From Rubrivivax sp. (lineage in GTDB: Bacteria > Pseudomonadota > Gammaproteobacteria > Burkholderiales > Burkholderiaceae_C), in assembly GCA_027484825.1 (NCBI GenBank), contig JAIXSE010000016.1, positions 186,001 through 250,000 on the forward strand: a DNA stretch of 64,000 bases, written 5' to 3'. Each line of letters opens with the position of its first letter. The first letter of the stretch is position 1. The position numbers were made by a program, and so were the translations under genes. Below are positions 32,411 through 44,913 of this stretch, one piece after another. The notes beneath the pieces were generated by a model. That model saw nothing but the letters and a program-made list of their open reading frames with translations, was not told where the DNA came from and did no database searches.

Positions 32411-33214
32411 TCAGATTGACGACTCGTCGAGTTTGCGCTGCAGCCTCAGCCGATACGCCGCAGGCGTCTCCCCAAAAGTCCTCCGAAAGAGCGCAATGTA
32501 GGCACTGGCCGTTGAGTAGCCCAGATCGAGCGCGATGGCATTGACGGGCATGCCGGCGGCAAGCATCTCCAGCGACCGCATCAACTTCGCCCGCTGACGC
32601 CACGCCGTGAAATGAAAGCCGGTCTCCGAGACGAATCGGCGGCTCAATGTCCGTGAACTGACGCACGCCCACTCCGCCCAACTCTCCAGATCACGGCCAT
32701 CGGTCGGGTCGGCCATCAACGCTTTGGCAATCCGGTGCAGACGTGGCTCCTGCGGAAACGGCAGACCCAGCGGTTCCACCGGGAGCGTGCGGATCTCATC
32801 GAGGATGAGCTCCTCCACGCGTTGCTTCTGCGGTTCGGTGGCATTCGCTGGCCACTGACTGGCGCGCAGCACCGCCTCCCGCAGCAGCCCCGAGGTCCGC
32901 AGCGCGCAGGGCCGCTCAGGCAGGCTGTCGCACGCCGCCTCGGTCACATAGACGCTCCAGCCATGGAAGGCGCCATGCGTCCTGCCGCCATGCCGGAAGT
33001 GGGGCGGTATCCACACCGCATGGATCGCGGGAACGATCCAGACCCCTTCGTCCAGCTCCACGTTCAAGAGGCCGCGAAGAGAGCCAAACAGCTGTCCCCG
33101 CGCGTGCCGATGGGGCTCCGTCGCGAGTTCTTCGTCCCCGATCACGGTCGCCACGAACACGGCCGGGCCGTCCGCACGGTCTCGGACGCTGAAATCGAAC
33201 GGGGGAGTGCTCAT
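32411..33214 (-). CDS. AraC-family transcriptional regulator
   Basis: The 267-residue protein has an N-terminal cupin-like sensor (EPHRHARGQLFGS, AVWIPPHFRHGG) and a C-terminal pair of helix-turn-helix motifs (WAEWACVSSRTLSRRFVSETG and AIALDLGYSTASAYIALFRRTFGETPAAYR). The ATG at 33214 fits the family start; longer frames upstream lack support. It is divergent from the FMN-binding protein with 101 bp between them, its likely target. Confidence 0.9.
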   Translation of the reverse strand: MSTPPFDFSVRDRADGPAVFVATVIGDEELATEPHRHARGQLFGSLRGLLNVELDEGVWIVPAIHAVWIPPHFRHGGRTHGAFHGWSVYVTEAACDSLPERPCALRTSGLLREAVLRASQWPANATEPQKQRVEELILDEIRTLPVEPLGLPFPQEPRLHRIAKALMADPTDGRDLESWAEWACVSSRTLSRRFVSETGFHFTAWRQRAKLMRSLEMLAAGMPVNAIALDLGYSTASAYIALFRRTFGETPAAYRLRLQRKLDESSI

Positions 33215-33315
33215 GGCGGCATTCTGACATTCATTGTCTTCATTGCTGTACAGCCGCCAGCCCCAGATGCCTATCCTTCGCCGGCATGCGCACCCCACAG
33301 ACCGGAGACGGACCT

Positions 33316-33975
33316 ATGACCCCCGATGAACCCCTTCATAAGATCCCGGACGACCTGCGTCCGGACCTGGACGCGCTCTACGATCCCCCGGCCGAGAGGA
33401 TCCAGAAGGCCGTGCTCGACCATCTGGTCGCGTTTCACCTCGATTACCTGAAGGTCGCCACGTTCTTCTGCCTGGCGACCGGCAGCGACCGCGGATTCGA
33501 TGCATCGCCCCGCGGAGGTCCGCCAGGATTTGTCCACGTCCTGGACAACAAAACCATCGTTTACGCTGACTGGCCTGGCAACAACCGAATCGAGTCGCTG
33601 CGCAATCTTGAGAATGACAACCGCCTGGGCATGCTGTTCCTCTTCCCAGGCCTGGAGATCTTCATGCGCATCAACGGGCGCGGCCGGATCACGACTGATC
33701 CCAGTCTGCTGGCCTCACTCAAGGAAGGTGAACGCACGCCCAAGTCCGCCACCGTCGTGTCCATTGACGAGGTGCTGCTGCACTGCGGCAAGGCCATCAA
33801 TCGGGCCAAGCTGTGGCAGGAGGATTCCCGCATCGATCGCCATGCCGTGCCCAGCGTCGGCCAGATGCTGTCGGAGTTGACCCGGCTCGGCGACGCGCAG
33901 CCCAGCATGAATGACGAGCAGATGGAGCAAGTCAACATGCATTACCAGCAAGCGGTCCGCAGCGATCTGTATTGA
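33316..33975 (+). CDS. Pyridoxamine 5'-phosphate oxidase-like FMN-binding protein
   Basis: The 219-residue protein has the split-barrel flavin fold of the MSMEG_1061-like PNPOx group: KVATFFCLATGS, DASPRGGPPGFVHVLDNKTIVYADWPGNNRIESL and GLEIFMRINGRGRI. GGAG lies about eight bases before the ATG at 33316. The substrate is unknown. It is followed by a strong hairpin and is divergent from the AraC regulator. Confidence 0.85.
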   Translation: MTPDEPLHKIPDDLRPDLDALYDPPAERIQKAVLDHLVAFHLDYLKVATFFCLATGSDRGFDASPRGGPPGFVHVLDNKTIVYADWPGNNRIESLRNLENDNRLGMLFLFPGLEIFMRINGRGRITTDPSLLASLKEGERTPKSATVVSIDEVLLHCGKAINRAKLWQEDSRIDRHAVPSVGQMLSELTRLGDAQPSMNDEQMEQVNMHYQQAVRSDLY

Positions 33976-33983
33976 CCAACAAA

Positions 33984-34013
33984 AAAGGCCGTGGCATTGC
34001 GCCCACGGCCTTT
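33984..34013. terminator. Terminator-like hairpin at convergent gene ends
   Basis: AAAGGCCGTGG (33984-33994) and CCACGGCCTTT (34003-34013) form an 11-bp stem. The A run on the left gives a T run on the minus strand, so it most clearly serves the di-heme gene, and may work in both directions. Confidence 0.8.
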
Positions 34014-34054
34014 GTCCTGAAACGGTCGCGGCAGTCGCCGCACCGTTCAATCCA

Positions 34055-37000
34055 TTACAGCGTCCTCAGCCACGCCAGCAGCGCATCGCGGTCCGTCTTG
34101 GACAGCTGCTCAAAGCGCTGCCGTGACTTCTCGCCTTCGCCGCCGTGCCACAGGATGGCCTCGGTGAGCGTCCGGGCGCGCCCGTCATGCAAATAGCCCA
34201 CCGGTTGCCCCTGTGCCACCTTCTCGGTGTAGCCGATGCCCCACAGGGGCGTCGTCCGCCACATCGCGCCGGTCGCCTGGCCTTCCGGCAGGTTGTCCGC
34301 CAGGGCAGGGCCCATGTTGTGCAGCAGCAGGTCGGTGAAGGGACGGATCGTTTGGTCGCGCAGTTCCGCGAACGGATGAGTCTTGCCCGTCTTCATCTCC
34401 GCCGTGTGGCAGGCCGCGCAGCGCAGCGCGTCGAACACCTTGCGGCCATTGGCCACCTGGGCCGCATCCACACGGTGCTCCTCCAGAGGCGCCACGCCCT
34501 TCGGGAATCCGCTCGGGATGCTGCGCTGAGCCGGCACCGCCAACAGCTGCATGTACTGCGTCAGCGCGGTCAGGTCGCTTTCCTGGATGCCCTTCTGCGC
34601 CGGCGCATTGCGGCAGCCTTGCGGGTCGGTCGTGCAACTGCGGTTCGGGTAGACCGGTGAGGTCACCGACATGTCGTTCAGCAGTGCATTGGCCACCTGG
34701 TGACGGATGCTGACCTTGCCGGCCTTCGCGCCGAATCGGCCCAGTCGCGTCGCGCCGGTTTCCGGATCGAAGCCGAAGTTGGCCTGGCCCAGCACTCCGT
34801 CCTGGTCCGGCGTGGTACGAACGCGCGCCAGGATGTCGGCTTCAGGCACGGCCTCCAGCAGACCGACGCCCAGCAGCGGCAGGGCGGCGCGCGCCGACCA
34901 CAGCTGCGGCGTCGGGCCGTCGAAGGTGAAAGTCGGCTTGCGCAGTTCCACCTTGGTGCCGTCGCCCAGCGTGACGCTGCTGGTCTCGAAGCCACCGACC
35001 TTCACCGCATTGCCCCAGTCTTGCGGAGCACCCGACGCGGACGTCGAGTTCATCTGGATCGTCGAGCCGTAACGCGGATCCGGACGGATGGACCCATCCG
35101 CGGCCTTGATCGCCACATGGAAGCCCATCTTGTCCAGACGCTGGTTCACCGTGAACGGCGCAGGACTGCGGCCGTTGTTGGTGTGGCACTGGACGCAGGC
35201 CGTCGCATTGAAGCGCGGTCCCACCAGGCCCTGGATGGAGGTCATCGGATCGTTGCCCGGCTCCGCATGCACACCGGTCACGAAGCTGCTGTGCACCGTG
35301 CGGCGACCTTCCACAAAGCGCTGCAGGTTCTGCATGCCGGTGTTGTTGAAGGGCTGCTGGAACATGCGCCAGCCTTCGTCCGTGTAGTTGTAGGACACGG
35401 ATCCAAGGCCGCCCGACAGCACGGAATCCGGCAGCGGCGTGCTGTTCAGCCGCGGCTGGACCCCATACCAGGGGCGCAGGCCCGTGCCCATGACGTAGAT
35501 GACTTCGGTGGTGTAGTAGCGGTAGGCACCCGGGTCCCCGACCGCATCCATGGCGGCGCGGCTGGAGAAGAACGAGCCGGTGAACTCGATGGCCTCACCC
35601 AGCTGCAGCGGGCGCGCCGGCACGTTCACGCCGTTGGGCACCAGCACGCCATCGCCATTGGGCGACAGGTCCTGATGCCCCGGCATGTTGTCCAGCACCA
35701 CGGAGCAGCCGTCGTTTGCGCCGATCACGTCCTTGTAGCCGGAGTTCGGCCGTGCCAGGGCGTTCTGGGGCGGCTTGGGCACCACCGGGCACGAGGTCTT
35801 GTCGACGAAGCCATCGGTGTAGGTGGTCGGATCCAGCAATTGACCCGGCGACATCCAGCCGTAGCCGGTGACCTTTGGATCGTCGATGCGGCGGAAGAAG
35901 GAATGGCCGCCGCCGCGCTGGGCCTGCGGGAAGTACTGGTTCACCACCAGGCGCGGCTTGGTCACGCCCGGCACGCGGCTGTTGTCGATGAACTCGACGC
36001 CCCAGACGCGGTTCTTGAAGTAGTTGGCAACGAAATTCATGTAGTTGCCGGGGCCCTTGTCCTGCGGATTGCCATTCGCATCCACAGTCTCATTGGGGCC
36101 AAAGCCGATTTCGTTCCATTCCTCGCCGCGCTCGCGGCCGTGGCGGCCGATGCCGCGCTGGCCGAAGCGAGTGACCAGGGTGCCGTCGGGCAGCGTGAAC
36201 TGGATCTGCTCGATCGGGGCCTGCGGCTGATACAGCGCGCCCATTGCCGTGCCGTTGGCCGGGAAGGCGAACGGCGTGGTGGTGGTGGTGGGGATGCTGT
36301 TGTCGCTGCCAACGGTCTTGAACTCGACTTCAAAGAGCGAGTAGCCGTAGTTGGTTGCGCGGGTCACGCCCTGGATGCGGACGAAGCGCGTCTTCACGCC
36401 GAGGTTGAAGTACTCCTCGGTGCCGCCTTTGCCGTCCTGCTGATTGCGCAGGCGTTTCCAGTCCTTGCCGTCGTCGGAGATCTGGATCTCATAGGCCTTG
36501 CCGTAGGCGTTCTCCCAGACCAGCTTCATGTAGCCCAGCGGCTGCGCGGTGCCGAAGTCCCACTGGATCCAGGCGCCGTCTTCCGGCTTGGAGGCCCAGC
36601 GGGTGGACAGGCTGCCGTCGATGGTGTTCTTGGCAGACAGGCCGTCGTTCTCGGGCGTTGACGACAGGGTGGCCGTCGGCTTGATCGCCACGCCCGGCTT
36701 GCTGGTGTCGCCCACAGGCGTCTGCGGCTGCGTCGGCGTTGTCGGATCGGTGGGGTTGGTCGGCGTGACCGGCGGAACGGCTGCGCCGGTGAAGGCCTGG
36801 ATCTCGAAGATGGAGTAGCCGTAGCCGGTCGAGCGGGTCACGCCCTGGACGCGCAGGTAGCGGCCCTGGCCGCCCAGACCGGTCAGGTCCTCGATGCCGC
36901 CGGCGCTGTTTTCGACCGTCTTGATCGTGGTCCAGGTGCTGTTGTCCTCGGAGGTCTGTAGCAGATACTTCTTGGCGTGGGCGTTTTCCCAGTTGATGCG

Positions 37001-37357
37001 CACCCGCGTGATGGTGACGCTGCTGCCGTAGTCCAGCGTCAGCCATTCGTTGTCGGTGAAGGCGGAGCCCCAGCGGCTGTTGTCGTCCTTGTCGATGGCC
37101 TTGGCGCCGCTCAGGTCGCCGCGCTCCATTGAGCTTCCAGTGGCGGAGACGGGGGTGAGCGCCGTTTCGGTGCCGCTGTCGCCGGACAGGCGCTTGGCGC
37201 GTGCCGCGCTGTCAGCGGTGCCGCCTTCGTCCGAGGCGATCTGCGCGCCGGTTGACTGACCGGTGCTGCCGCCGCCGCAAGCGGCGAGCAGCGCACTGCC
37301 CAGCAAGGCAGGGACAAATGCCCTGCCCATCAAGATTCCAAGCTGTTTGAGCTCCAT
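34055..37357 (-). CDS. Di-heme oxidoreductase (DHOR/DUF1111) lipoprotein with two discoidin domains
   Basis: The 1100-residue protein has a lipoprotein signal (SALLAACGGG, Cys27). Two F5/8 type C (discoidin) domains follow at about residues 70-185 and 215-345, each ending in a motif like VQGVTR(S/A)T.YGYS(I/L)FE. The rest is a di-heme cytochrome-c-peroxidase-like DHOR domain with heme motifs CVQCH at 721-725 and CAACH at 980-984, and the C-terminal PLWGIGYTEKVA and LHDGRARTLTEAILWHGGE signature. The Shine-Dalgarno GGAGGTAAGG precedes the ATG at 37357. Probably an outer-membrane redox enzyme bound to a polysaccharide; the substrate is unknown. Confidence 0.85.
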   Translation of the reverse strand: MELKQLGILMGRAFVPALLGSALLAACGGGSTGQSTGAQIASDEGGTADSAARAKRLSGDSGTETALTPVSATGSSMERGDLSGAKAIDKDDNSRWGSAFTDNEWLTLDYGSSVTITRVRINWENAHAKKYLLQTSEDNSTWTTIKTVENSAGGIEDLTGLGGQGRYLRVQGVTRSTGYGYSIFEIQAFTGAAVPPVTPTNPTDPTTPTQPQTPVGDTSKPGVAIKPTATLSSTPENDGLSAKNTIDGSLSTRWASKPEDGAWIQWDFGTAQPLGYMKLVWENAYGKAYEIQISDDGKDWKRLRNQQDGKGGTEEYFNLGVKTRFVRIQGVTRATNYGYSLFEVEFKTVGSDNSIPTTTTTPFAFPANGTAMGALYQPQAPIEQIQFTLPDGTLVTRFGQRGIGRHGRERGEEWNEIGFGPNETVDANGNPQDKGPGNYMNFVANYFKNRVWGVEFIDNSRVPGVTKPRLVVNQYFPQAQRGGGHSFFRRIDDPKVTGYGWMSPGQLLDPTTYTDGFVDKTSCPVVPKPPQNALARPNSGYKDVIGANDGCSVVLDNMPGHQDLSPNGDGVLVPNGVNVPARPLQLGEAIEFTGSFFSSRAAMDAVGDPGAYRYYTTEVIYVMGTGLRPWYGVQPRLNSTPLPDSVLSGGLGSVSYNYTDEGWRMFQQPFNNTGMQNLQRFVEGRRTVHSSFVTGVHAEPGNDPMTSIQGLVGPRFNATACVQCHTNNGRSPAPFTVNQRLDKMGFHVAIKAADGSIRPDPRYGSTIQMNSTSASGAPQDWGNAVKVGGFETSSVTLGDGTKVELRKPTFTFDGPTPQLWSARAALPLLGVGLLEAVPEADILARVRTTPDQDGVLGQANFGFDPETGATRLGRFGAKAGKVSIRHQVANALLNDMSVTSPVYPNRSCTTDPQGCRNAPAQKGIQESDLTALTQYMQLLAVPAQRSIPSGFPKGVAPLEEHRVDAAQVANGRKVFDALRCAACHTAEMKTGKTHPFAELRDQTIRPFTDLLLHNMGPALADNLPEGQATGAMWRTTPLWGIGYTEKVAQGQPVGYLHDGRARTLTEAILWHGGEGEKSRQRFEQLSKTDRDALLAWLRTL

Positions 37358-37918
37358 GGTCCTTACCTCCCGTGCCTGTGGGTGCGATTGGTGCTGCGCG
37401 GGATGACGCCCGCGGCCGTCTCTCGTGGACCGGTCTGGTCCGGCGCACGTGCCGCCCATCGGCTTTCGTGGCCCATTGCCTGTCCCTCCTGGGAGGGATC
37501 GGCGGCAGTGTCTGCGCTTGCTTGAGCGGGGAGCAAGTTTTAATGTGTGTCGAATTGATGGGGCTGCGGATACCGCGCAGCAACATTGATACGCATACGT
37601 CAGGGCCTGCATACGCAATTGCAGTCCGGGCTCTACAACGACCCCAGGCGAGTGCTTATCACCCACCAAGTCCTTCGATGAAATCACTATGTCAGGCGGT
37701 GCGGTCTGCGTCCACGAGAGGGCGGCGCGGGCAGGCGAAGGATTGATTCAGGAAGCGAAGATGGGGCAGTCATTGCGCCTTTGGAGCAGGCACTTGCATC
37801 GCTGAGCCGGATGGATCCTCTGGACCGTTGATCGACGGTGAGTCTTGTTCGGAATGGCAAAGCGCGCTCGGAAAGGTCATTAAGATGCGCGCGGCACCAC
37901 AGAGCAGACCCATTCAGA
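37358..37918. other. Intergenic region upstream of the di-heme gene
   Basis: No gene is supported. A hairpin CTTGCT (37517-37522) / AGCAAG (37532-37537) followed by TTTT resembles a weak plus-strand terminator. Promoters for the divergent genes are not clear. Confidence 0.4.
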
Positions 37919-38590
37919 ATGATTCCGACGACTTTCCAAAACAATCGCTCCACAACAAAGACATTCGCTGCCGCCGTCTTCATGTTCTGTGCGCTGATGA
38001 GTGCCGCGCAGGCCAATGAATCGGCTCTGGTGCCGCCCGGGGAGGAGGTGGACGGGATCTCCCAGTCCGCATGGTCCCAGCGGTGGTGGGAATGGGCCTT
38101 TTCGTTCCCCATGGAATTGAGCCCGGTGGCGGATCAGACCGGAGAGCTGTGCGCCGGCAATCAAAGCGGCAATGTGTGGTTTCTGGCGGGCACCTATGGA
38201 ACAAAGCGGGCCATTCGCACCTGCCATGTGCCGCGCGGAAAACATGTGTTCTTTCCGCTGATCAACTATGTGGCGTTTCCGTCCGTCAGTGGTCAGGGCC
38301 AGTGCATGGAGTACATGAGCTTGGCCGCGAAGATGACTCAGAATCCGAGCGCCTTGGTACTGTCAGTGGACGGCGTGCGGGTGGACGGCATGACGGCGCA
38401 TCGCCAGTGGTCCCCGTCCTGTTTCGATCTGGGCGCCAAGGCGATGCCCAGCCGTTCGATCTATCCGGCGGCAGCCAATGGCTACTACGCGATGCTCAGG
38501 CCGTTGAGCCCGGGGCGGCACACCGTGGAGTTCGGCGGTGCGCTGCCTTCGCTTTACCAGGCGGTGACCTACACCTTGATCGTCGACTGA
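37919..38590 (+). CDS. Secreted protein of unknown function
   Basis: The 223-residue protein has a signal peptide (TFAAAVFMFCALMSAAQA). The mature part is rich in aromatic residues: SQSAWSQRWWEWAFSFP, NVWFLAGTYG and KHVFFPLINYVAFPS. Cysteines at several places could form disulfides. A conserved WWEWAFS motif is typical of a family of uncharacterised secreted proteins I cannot name. The start is set by the signal peptide. Confidence 0.65.
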   Translation: MIPTTFQNNRSTTKTFAAAVFMFCALMSAAQANESALVPPGEEVDGISQSAWSQRWWEWAFSFPMELSPVADQTGELCAGNQSGNVWFLAGTYGTKRAIRTCHVPRGKHVFFPLINYVAFPSVSGQGQCMEYMSLAAKMTQNPSALVLSVDGVRVDGMTAHRQWSPSCFDLGAKAMPSRSIYPAAANGYYAMLRPLSPGRHTVEFGGALPSLYQAVTYTLIVD

Positions 38591-38669
38591 GGGCCTGTGG
38601 TGGACGGGGCGGGCGGAGGCCGGGGGTGATAATGAAGCCCGCATCCTCCGTCATCGTCAGGCGCCGTCC

Positions 38670-39689
38670 ATGAAAACAGCCGTATTCAGTGCTCGCCGAT
38701 ATGACCAGGCGCTTTTCACCAAGGCGAATGCCCCACTCGGCCACGAACTGCTCTTCATCGGCGATCGGCTGACGGCGGATACGGCTCGCCTGGCTGCCGG
38801 TTGCCCAGCCGTCTGCGTGTTTGTCAATGACCAGGTGGATGCGCAGGTGCTGGCGCTGTTGGCTGCGCAGGGCACTCGGCTTGTTGCGACTCGATCGACC
38901 GGTTTCAACCATATCGACACAGCGGCGGCGGCGGCGTTGAACATCCCGGTGGTCCGGGTGACCGACTACTCACCGCATTCAGTCGCAGAATTCGCCGTCG
39001 GCCTGCTGCTCACGCTCAACCGAAAGATCGCGCGGGCTAGCACTCGGACGCGTGAAGGCAACTTCGAGCTCGACGGTCTGATGGGCTTCGACCTGTACGG
39101 CAAGACCGTGGGCATCATCGGCACGGGCAAGATCGGGAACGTCTTTGCAAAGATCATGCAGGGCTTCGGCTGCACGCTGCTGGGCCACGACGCCTTCCCC
39201 AATCCCTTCTTCGAGCAACTGGGGGGACGGTACGTCGACATGGACGAATTGGTGGCTGCGTCGCACGTCATCTCCCTGCATTGCCCACTGACCCCGGACA
39301 CCCATCACATTGTTGGCCGCAGCCTGCTGGCCAAGCTGCGCCGCGGTGCCATTCTGATCAACACCAGCCGGGGTGGTCTGGTGGATACGGAGGCGGCGAT
39401 CGAGTTCCTGAAGACGGGGCAGCTCGGTGGGTTGGCGATCGATGTCTATGAACAAGAGGCCAGCCTGTTTTTCCAGGACCTGTCGTCCACCATCATCACC
39501 GACGACGTCATTCAGCGGCTGGTGTCCTTCCCGAACGTTGTGGTCACCGGCCACCAGGCATTTCTGACGGAAGAGGCGATCGGTCAGATCGTTCAGACCA
39601 CGCTCGAGAGCATCACTGCGTTCGAGCGCGGCCAGCCCTTGATCAACCGGATTCCGAATTCCTTGCCCGAGACACCGATCGGGCATTGA
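38670..39689 (+). CDS. ldhA: D-lactate dehydrogenase (2-hydroxyacid dehydrogenase family)
   Basis: Reduces pyruvate to D-lactate with NADH. The 339-residue enzyme shows the NAD-binding GTGKIGNVFA, and the catalytic Arg234 (NTSRGG), Glu263 (DVYEQE) and His295 (VTGHQAFLT), which match the spacing of E. coli LdhA (Arg235, Glu264, His296). The aligned motifs support lactate over other 2-hydroxyacids, but substrate use is not proven. Confidence 0.88.
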   Translation: MKTAVFSARRYDQALFTKANAPLGHELLFIGDRLTADTARLAAGCPAVCVFVNDQVDAQVLALLAAQGTRLVATRSTGFNHIDTAAAAALNIPVVRVTDYSPHSVAEFAVGLLLTLNRKIARASTRTREGNFELDGLMGFDLYGKTVGIIGTGKIGNVFAKIMQGFGCTLLGHDAFPNPFFEQLGGRYVDMDELVAASHVISLHCPLTPDTHHIVGRSLLAKLRRGAILINTSRGGLVDTEAAIEFLKTGQLGGLAIDVYEQEASLFFQDLSSTIITDDVIQRLVSFPNVVVTGHQAFLTEEAIGQIVQTTLESITAFERGQPLINRIPNSLPETPIGH

Positions 39690-39770
39690 CCCGGTCATTG
39701 GATCCGCCGAAGGCTCGTGTTGCAGCGGACGCGATGACTGGGATCGGAAGTCATGGCGCCGCTGGTCGCT

Positions 39771-41045
39771 CTAACGCAGCGCCGGCAGGAGCGGCTCCAA
39801 CCGTCCATCCGACGGCAGCGGTTTCACACCAATCAACTGCATCAGCAACGGGTAGACATCCACGTTGTCAAATGGCGGCAACACCACGCCATTCTTGAAG
39901 GCCGGCCCCGACGCGATGAAGGTCGCCCGCATGTCCGGCGCCTGATGGTCGTACCCATGCGCGCCGCCCTTGACCCGCTGAGCCGATTGCTCATTGGTGG
40001 CCAGCGTCCATCCCGGTTCGGCCAGGCAGAAGTAGGACGGCACACGGGCGTTCTGGCCGAAGTTGAATCGCTTCGGAATGTCCGCCTTGCGCCAGCATTC
40101 CACATGGTCCCGCGCTTGCAGCAGACCTTGTTCAAGCACCGCGGCCTGCCCTGGTGTGGGCTCCAGTCCGGCGAAGGTGCCGCTGCTGACAACCCGGTAA
40201 CTGCTGGCCGGCGCCATCTGGTCCAGGCGCAGCACGCGTGTGTTGCCGACGGGGGCCATGCCGTGGTCCGACACCACCACGATATTGGCCGGCACCTTGC
40301 GCGCCGCGAGACCGTCGAGCAGCCGCCCCACGGCGCGGTCCACCTTCGCCAGGGCTTCTATCACCATCGGGCTGCCAGGCCCTTGCTCGTGGCCGGCATG
40401 GTCGACATCGTCAAAGTACAAGGTGACGAAGCCGAATCCCTCCGCGTTGCCGCCGTCGAGCCAGCTCAGCACGGTGTCCGTGCGTGCATTGGCCGAGACC
40501 TTGCCGTCGAAGCTCGCGTAGCGGGTGGGGCGCACGCCGTGGATGGCGGCTTCGGCGCCGGGCCAGAACATGGTGGCGGTGCGGACCTTGTGCTGCTCGG
40601 CAGTGACCCAGACCGGCTCCGCCTGGTCCCACCAGCGACGGTCGGTCACTGCGGCGGCATTGCTCAAGGAGAAACGCTGCCCGGGCATCTGGGCGTCCTC
40701 CATGGTGTTGTCCACCACGCCGTGGTGGTCCGGGCGCAGGCCGGTCACGAGGGTGTAGTGGTTGGGGAAGGTCTTCGTTGGGAACGACGGAATCATCGAT
40801 TCCGCCCGGACCCCATTGACGGCCATGCGGCTCAGTGTCGGAGTGACGCCGCGCTGAAGATCATCCGGGCGCATGCCGTCAATCGAGATCAGGATCACCA
40901 GTGGGCGCTGAGTGATCCCAGCAGGCACCGGCACGGGCGGCTTGTTGGCGCAAGCAGTGATCAGCGCCAGCAGGATCAGGCCCATCAAACGATTCAGCCA
41001 AGGGGCTGCGCGGTGAGAGGCCAAATGGGTAACAGGGACGGGCAT
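39771..41045 (-). CDS. Nucleotide pyrophosphatase/phosphodiesterase lipoprotein (alkaline phosphatase superfamily)
   Basis: The 424-residue protein has a lipoprotein signal (LILLALITAC). The catalytic core contains ISIDGMRPDDL, the nucleophile Thr in FPTKTFPNHYTLVTG, FDDVDHAGHEQG, VVSDHGM and GGAHGYDH, the metal and active-site set of NPP-type phosphodiesterases. Likely periplasmic or outer-membrane hydrolysis of nucleotide or phosphodiester substrates. The ATG at 41045 sits just before the signal peptide. It is divergent from the MNT gene. Confidence 0.88.
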   Translation of the reverse strand: MPVPVTHLASHRAAPWLNRLMGLILLALITACANKPPVPVPAGITQRPLVILISIDGMRPDDLQRGVTPTLSRMAVNGVRAESMIPSFPTKTFPNHYTLVTGLRPDHHGVVDNTMEDAQMPGQRFSLSNAAAVTDRRWWDQAEPVWVTAEQHKVRTATMFWPGAEAAIHGVRPTRYASFDGKVSANARTDTVLSWLDGGNAEGFGFVTLYFDDVDHAGHEQGPGSPMVIEALAKVDRAVGRLLDGLAARKVPANIVVVSDHGMAPVGNTRVLRLDQMAPASSYRVVSSGTFAGLEPTPGQAAVLEQGLLQARDHVECWRKADIPKRFNFGQNARVPSYFCLAEPGWTLATNEQSAQRVKGGAHGYDHQAPDMRATFIASGPAFKNGVVLPPFDNVDVYPLLMQLIGVKPLPSDGRLEPLLPALR

Positions 41046-41271
41046 GGAGACTCTGTGGGGATAGGGAAGGAGAGGGGGGCGAGCGAGGGCGCGAGGGGCG
41101 GATTCTGGCGGTTGGATTTGACGGGGATGTGGCATGGGCCTTCTGGAATGCCCGCAAGCCCGCAGCCAGGCGACCGTGTCCTGCTGACGTCCGTGTGCAG
41201 TGGTGAGGTCACTGTTGGCTTGTTGGACCGCGTGATGCTCAGCACACCGCGTCTCGCCATGTGTTCTCAAA

Positions 41272-41301
41272 TTAGGTACGATCGTTCCTAAATAAGGAAC
41301 G
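41272..41301. promoter_or_regulatory. Overlapping inverted repeats, candidate operator array of the MNT gene
   Basis: TTAGGTACGATCGTTCCTAA (41272-41291, one mismatch) overlaps the perfect dyad CGTTCCTAAATAAGGAACG (41283-41301). Together they give three alternating GGAACG-like half-sites ending five bases before the ATG. Self-repression by the winged-helix domain of the MNT protein is the simplest reading. Confidence 0.6.
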
Positions 41302-41305
41302 TTTC

Positions 41306-41875
41306 ATGCCTCCTCTGGATGCCTTCTTCACCCCTGCTGAGCAGCGCCTGCTTGGATCGGTCATTGGTCAGCCCGACCGTGAGTTCGGAACGCTGGAACT
41401 GCTGCAACAGATGGGTAATGGACGTGGAGCGGGAAGTGCCTTGTTGCAACGGTGGACCGACGCGGGGGTCTTACTGGAACGTCGCGTCGGAAACCAGCGT
41501 CGCTTCATGGCCAATCGGGCGTTCCTGCTCTATCCGGAGCTGAGACGAATCGCCCAGAAAACCGTAGCGCTGACGGAGCCTCTGGCTCAGGCGCTGGCGC
41601 CTCTGGCCGATCGACTGACCGAAGCGTTCGTGTTTGGTTCAGTAGCAGCCGGTACGGACAGGGCCGACAGCGACATTGATCTTGCTCTGGTGGGTGACAT
41701 TGACCTATTCGATGTTTCTCCTCTTTTGGACGATGTACAACTGCGGCTCGGACGTCCGGTACACGCCAACGTCTACCGCCCTAGTGAGTGGGCGAGCGAG
41801 GATCCGGTGCTGGCGACCATCAAGAACGGCGCACGCGTCGACTTGATGGAGGCCCTTCGTGCCCAGACCCCCTGA
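41306..41875 (+). CDS. MNT-type nucleotidyltransferase with N-terminal winged helix
   Basis: The 189-residue protein has a winged-helix region (about residues 8-75: EFGTLELLQQMGNGRGAGSALLQRW, VGNQRRF) and a minimal nucleotidyltransferase domain with FGSVAAGTDRADSDIDLALVG (GS and DxD metal motif). Such genes commonly pair with a HEPN ribonuclease-like partner as toxin-antitoxin modules, where the MNT enzyme modifies the HEPN toxin. Here the partner is truncated. The gene is preceded by the dyad array. Confidence 0.8.
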   Translation: MPPLDAFFTPAEQRLLGSVIGQPDREFGTLELLQQMGNGRGAGSALLQRWTDAGVLLERRVGNQRRFMANRAFLLYPELRRIAQKTVALTEPLAQALAPLADRLTEAFVFGSVAAGTDRADSDIDLALVGDIDLFDVSPLLDDVQLRLGRPVHANVYRPSEWASEDPVLATIKNGARVDLMEALRAQTP

Positions 41876-41919
41876 ATACGACGCGCTGATCAAGATCGGC
41901 AGTTTCAAGCCTGCGGTTC

Positions 41920-41920
<1 letters not shown>
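41859..41920 (+). pseudogene. Start of a truncated HEPN-like partner gene
   Basis: A GTG at 41859 with GGAGG six bases upstream overlaps the MNT end by 17 bp. It reads VPRPPEYDALIKIGSFKPA, like the N-terminus of HEPN-type partners of MNT genes, then loses similarity where it meets the end of the DUF72 gene. Only about 19 codons are left, so the module is probably broken. Confidence 0.45.

Positions 41921-44913
<2,993 letters not shown>

Noticed and set aside
34055-37357. Identification as a rubber oxygenase (RoxA-like) di-heme enzyme
   Set aside because: The C-terminal signature (PLWGIGYTEKV..LHDGRARTLTEAILWHGGE) is that of the DUF1111/DHOR family, not RoxA.
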